6,468 nt of DNA from Methanobacteriota archaeon. GTDB lineage: Archaea > Altiarchaeota > Altiarchaeia > IMC4 > QMZM01. The stretch spans positions 1 through 6,468 of the forward strand of contig CAIYYO010000072.1 of assembly GCA_903930485.1 (NCBI GenBank), read 5' to 3'. Made by a program: the position numbers and the translations under genes. Shown one piece after another: positions 5,846 through 6,468 of the stretch. Below the pieces are notes generated by a model, which searched no databases, was not told the origin of the DNA, and saw nothing but the letters and a program-made list of their open reading frames with translations. Position 1 is the stretch's first letter; each line of letters opens with the position of its first letter.

Positions 5846-6468
5846 ATGGCCACAGTAAAGGACATAATGACCAGGGACGTCGTCTACGTCTCGCCCGAGG
5901 ATCTGGCGACCAAGGCGCGTTCCATAATAAGGCAGCACGGCTACAGGGCTCTCCCGGTGATGGATAAAGGCAAGCTTGTCGGCGTCGTTTCGCGCGGCGA
6001 CATCCTGAAGATTACTTCAAACAAGTCCAACCTCACCGTTTCGGGGCTGATGAACAAGAACCCTGAGACCATATCCGAAAACGAGGACATATATTCGGCA
6101 GCCAAACTGCTTCTCAAATCCGGCATCAGGCAGGTCATCGTCACGGAAAAAGGAAGCCTAAGGGGCATCGTCTCGTCGATAGACATACTGAAAAAATTCC
6201 TCGCAGACAAGCACAAGCCGGTGAAGAACAAGGTCGAGGACGTGATGATAAGGGAACATAAACACACCGAACCCGGCGAAGAGGTGTCCGCGATCGTGGA
6301 TATGATGTACAGCGACCACTTCAACGGCCTGCCCGTCGTCAAAGACAACACTGTCATAGGCGTCGTGACGAGGATAGACCTCTTCGGCAAAGACGCCAGG
6401 ATATCCAAAGAATCAGGCAAGATCAGGACGACCAGGATAGAGCACATCATGAGGACGCCGGCAACGAC
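5846..6468 (+). CDS. Multi-CBS-domain protein (at least three, probably four), cut by window edge
   Basis: The frame stays open to the window end, giving 207 codons. Three complete CBS domains are visible: about residues 1-56 (VKDIMTRDVVYVSP, KLVGVVSRGDIL), 64-118 (VSGLMNKNPETISE, LRGIVSSIDILKKF) and 127-182 (VEDVMIREHKHTEP, TVIGVVTRIDLF). A fourth begins at residue 197 (RIEHIMRTPAT), so the whole protein is probably a four-CBS archaeal protein of roughly 260-290 residues, i.e. two Bateman modules. Such proteins bind adenine nucleotides or SAM and are thought to be regulators; no effector domain is visible. The ATG is chosen because the first CBS motif starts immediately after it. No Shine-Dalgarno site is within range, and a T-rich stretch precedes it. 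It is probably in one unit with the preceding CBS gene. Confidence 0.9.
   Translation, partial: MATVKDIMTRDVVYVSPEDLATKARSIIRQHGYRALPVMDKGKLVGVVSRGDILKITSNKSNLTVSGLMNKNPETISENEDIYSAAKLLLKSGIRQVIVTEKGSLRGIVSSIDILKKFLADKHKPVKNKVEDVMIREHKHTEPGEEVSAIVDMMYSDHFNGLPVVKDNTVIGVVTRIDLFGKDARISKESGKIRTTRIEHIMRTPAT

Noticed and set aside
5170..5865. Open frame of 231 codons on the minus strand opposite the CBS zinc-ribbon gene
   Set aside because: It overlies a gene with clear CBS and zinc-ribbon motifs and a good Shine-Dalgarno site. The translation resembles no family, and the frame runs through the divergent promoter region. It is a by-product of codon bias.
5941..6450. Open frame of 169 codons on the minus strand opposite the multi-CBS gene
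   Set aside because: The plus-strand frame has three complete CBS domains. The minus frame is low-complexity hydrophobic/Ser-rich sequence typical of an antisense shadow.

Overview
The window is archaeal chromosome. Evidence: A/V-type ATP synthase subunits, a SecD/SecF pair of archaeal type (separate genes, secF before secD), a CBS-domain protein with a C-terminal zinc ribbon of a kind known from archaea, TATA-like boxes ahead of each transcription unit, and Shine-Dalgarno sites of the GGTGA type. Genes are of moderate GC and intergenic DNA is strongly AT-rich. Arginine in the two CBS genes is mostly AGG. The lineage cannot be fixed from this sequence; a euryarchaeal, Thermoplasmata-like or DPANN-related genome would all fit.

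Layout. Positions 1-2019, minus strand: start of an A-type ATP synthase operon in the order H, C, E, F, with F cut by the window edge. Positions 2020-2330: a 311-base AT-rich gap holding the probable atp promoter(s), short repeats, and the probable termination zone of the upstream sec operon. Positions 2331-5129, minus strand: secF then secD, transcribed together. Positions 5130-5289: a compact divergent promoter region. Positions 5290-6468, plus strand: a two-CBS plus zinc-ribbon protein, then a multi-CBS protein that runs off the window.

How the genes work together. H and E form the peripheral stalk of the ATP synthase; C links the membrane rotor ring to the central stalk; F is part of the central stalk. 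SecD and SecF form a membrane complex that assists protein translocation through SecYE and is thought to use the ion gradient, since archaea lack SecA. The CBS proteins are probably adenine-nucleotide-responsive regulators of unknown target. No functional link between them and SecDF is shown beyond divergent adjacency.

No new defence system, mobile element, CRISPR array or RNA gene is visible. The points worth a second look are the unusual ATP synthase gene order, the contrast in ribosome-binding sites within that operon, the enlarged external domain of SecF, the in-frame stacked stop codons between secF and secD, the pair of CBS genes, and structure in the two intergenic regions.
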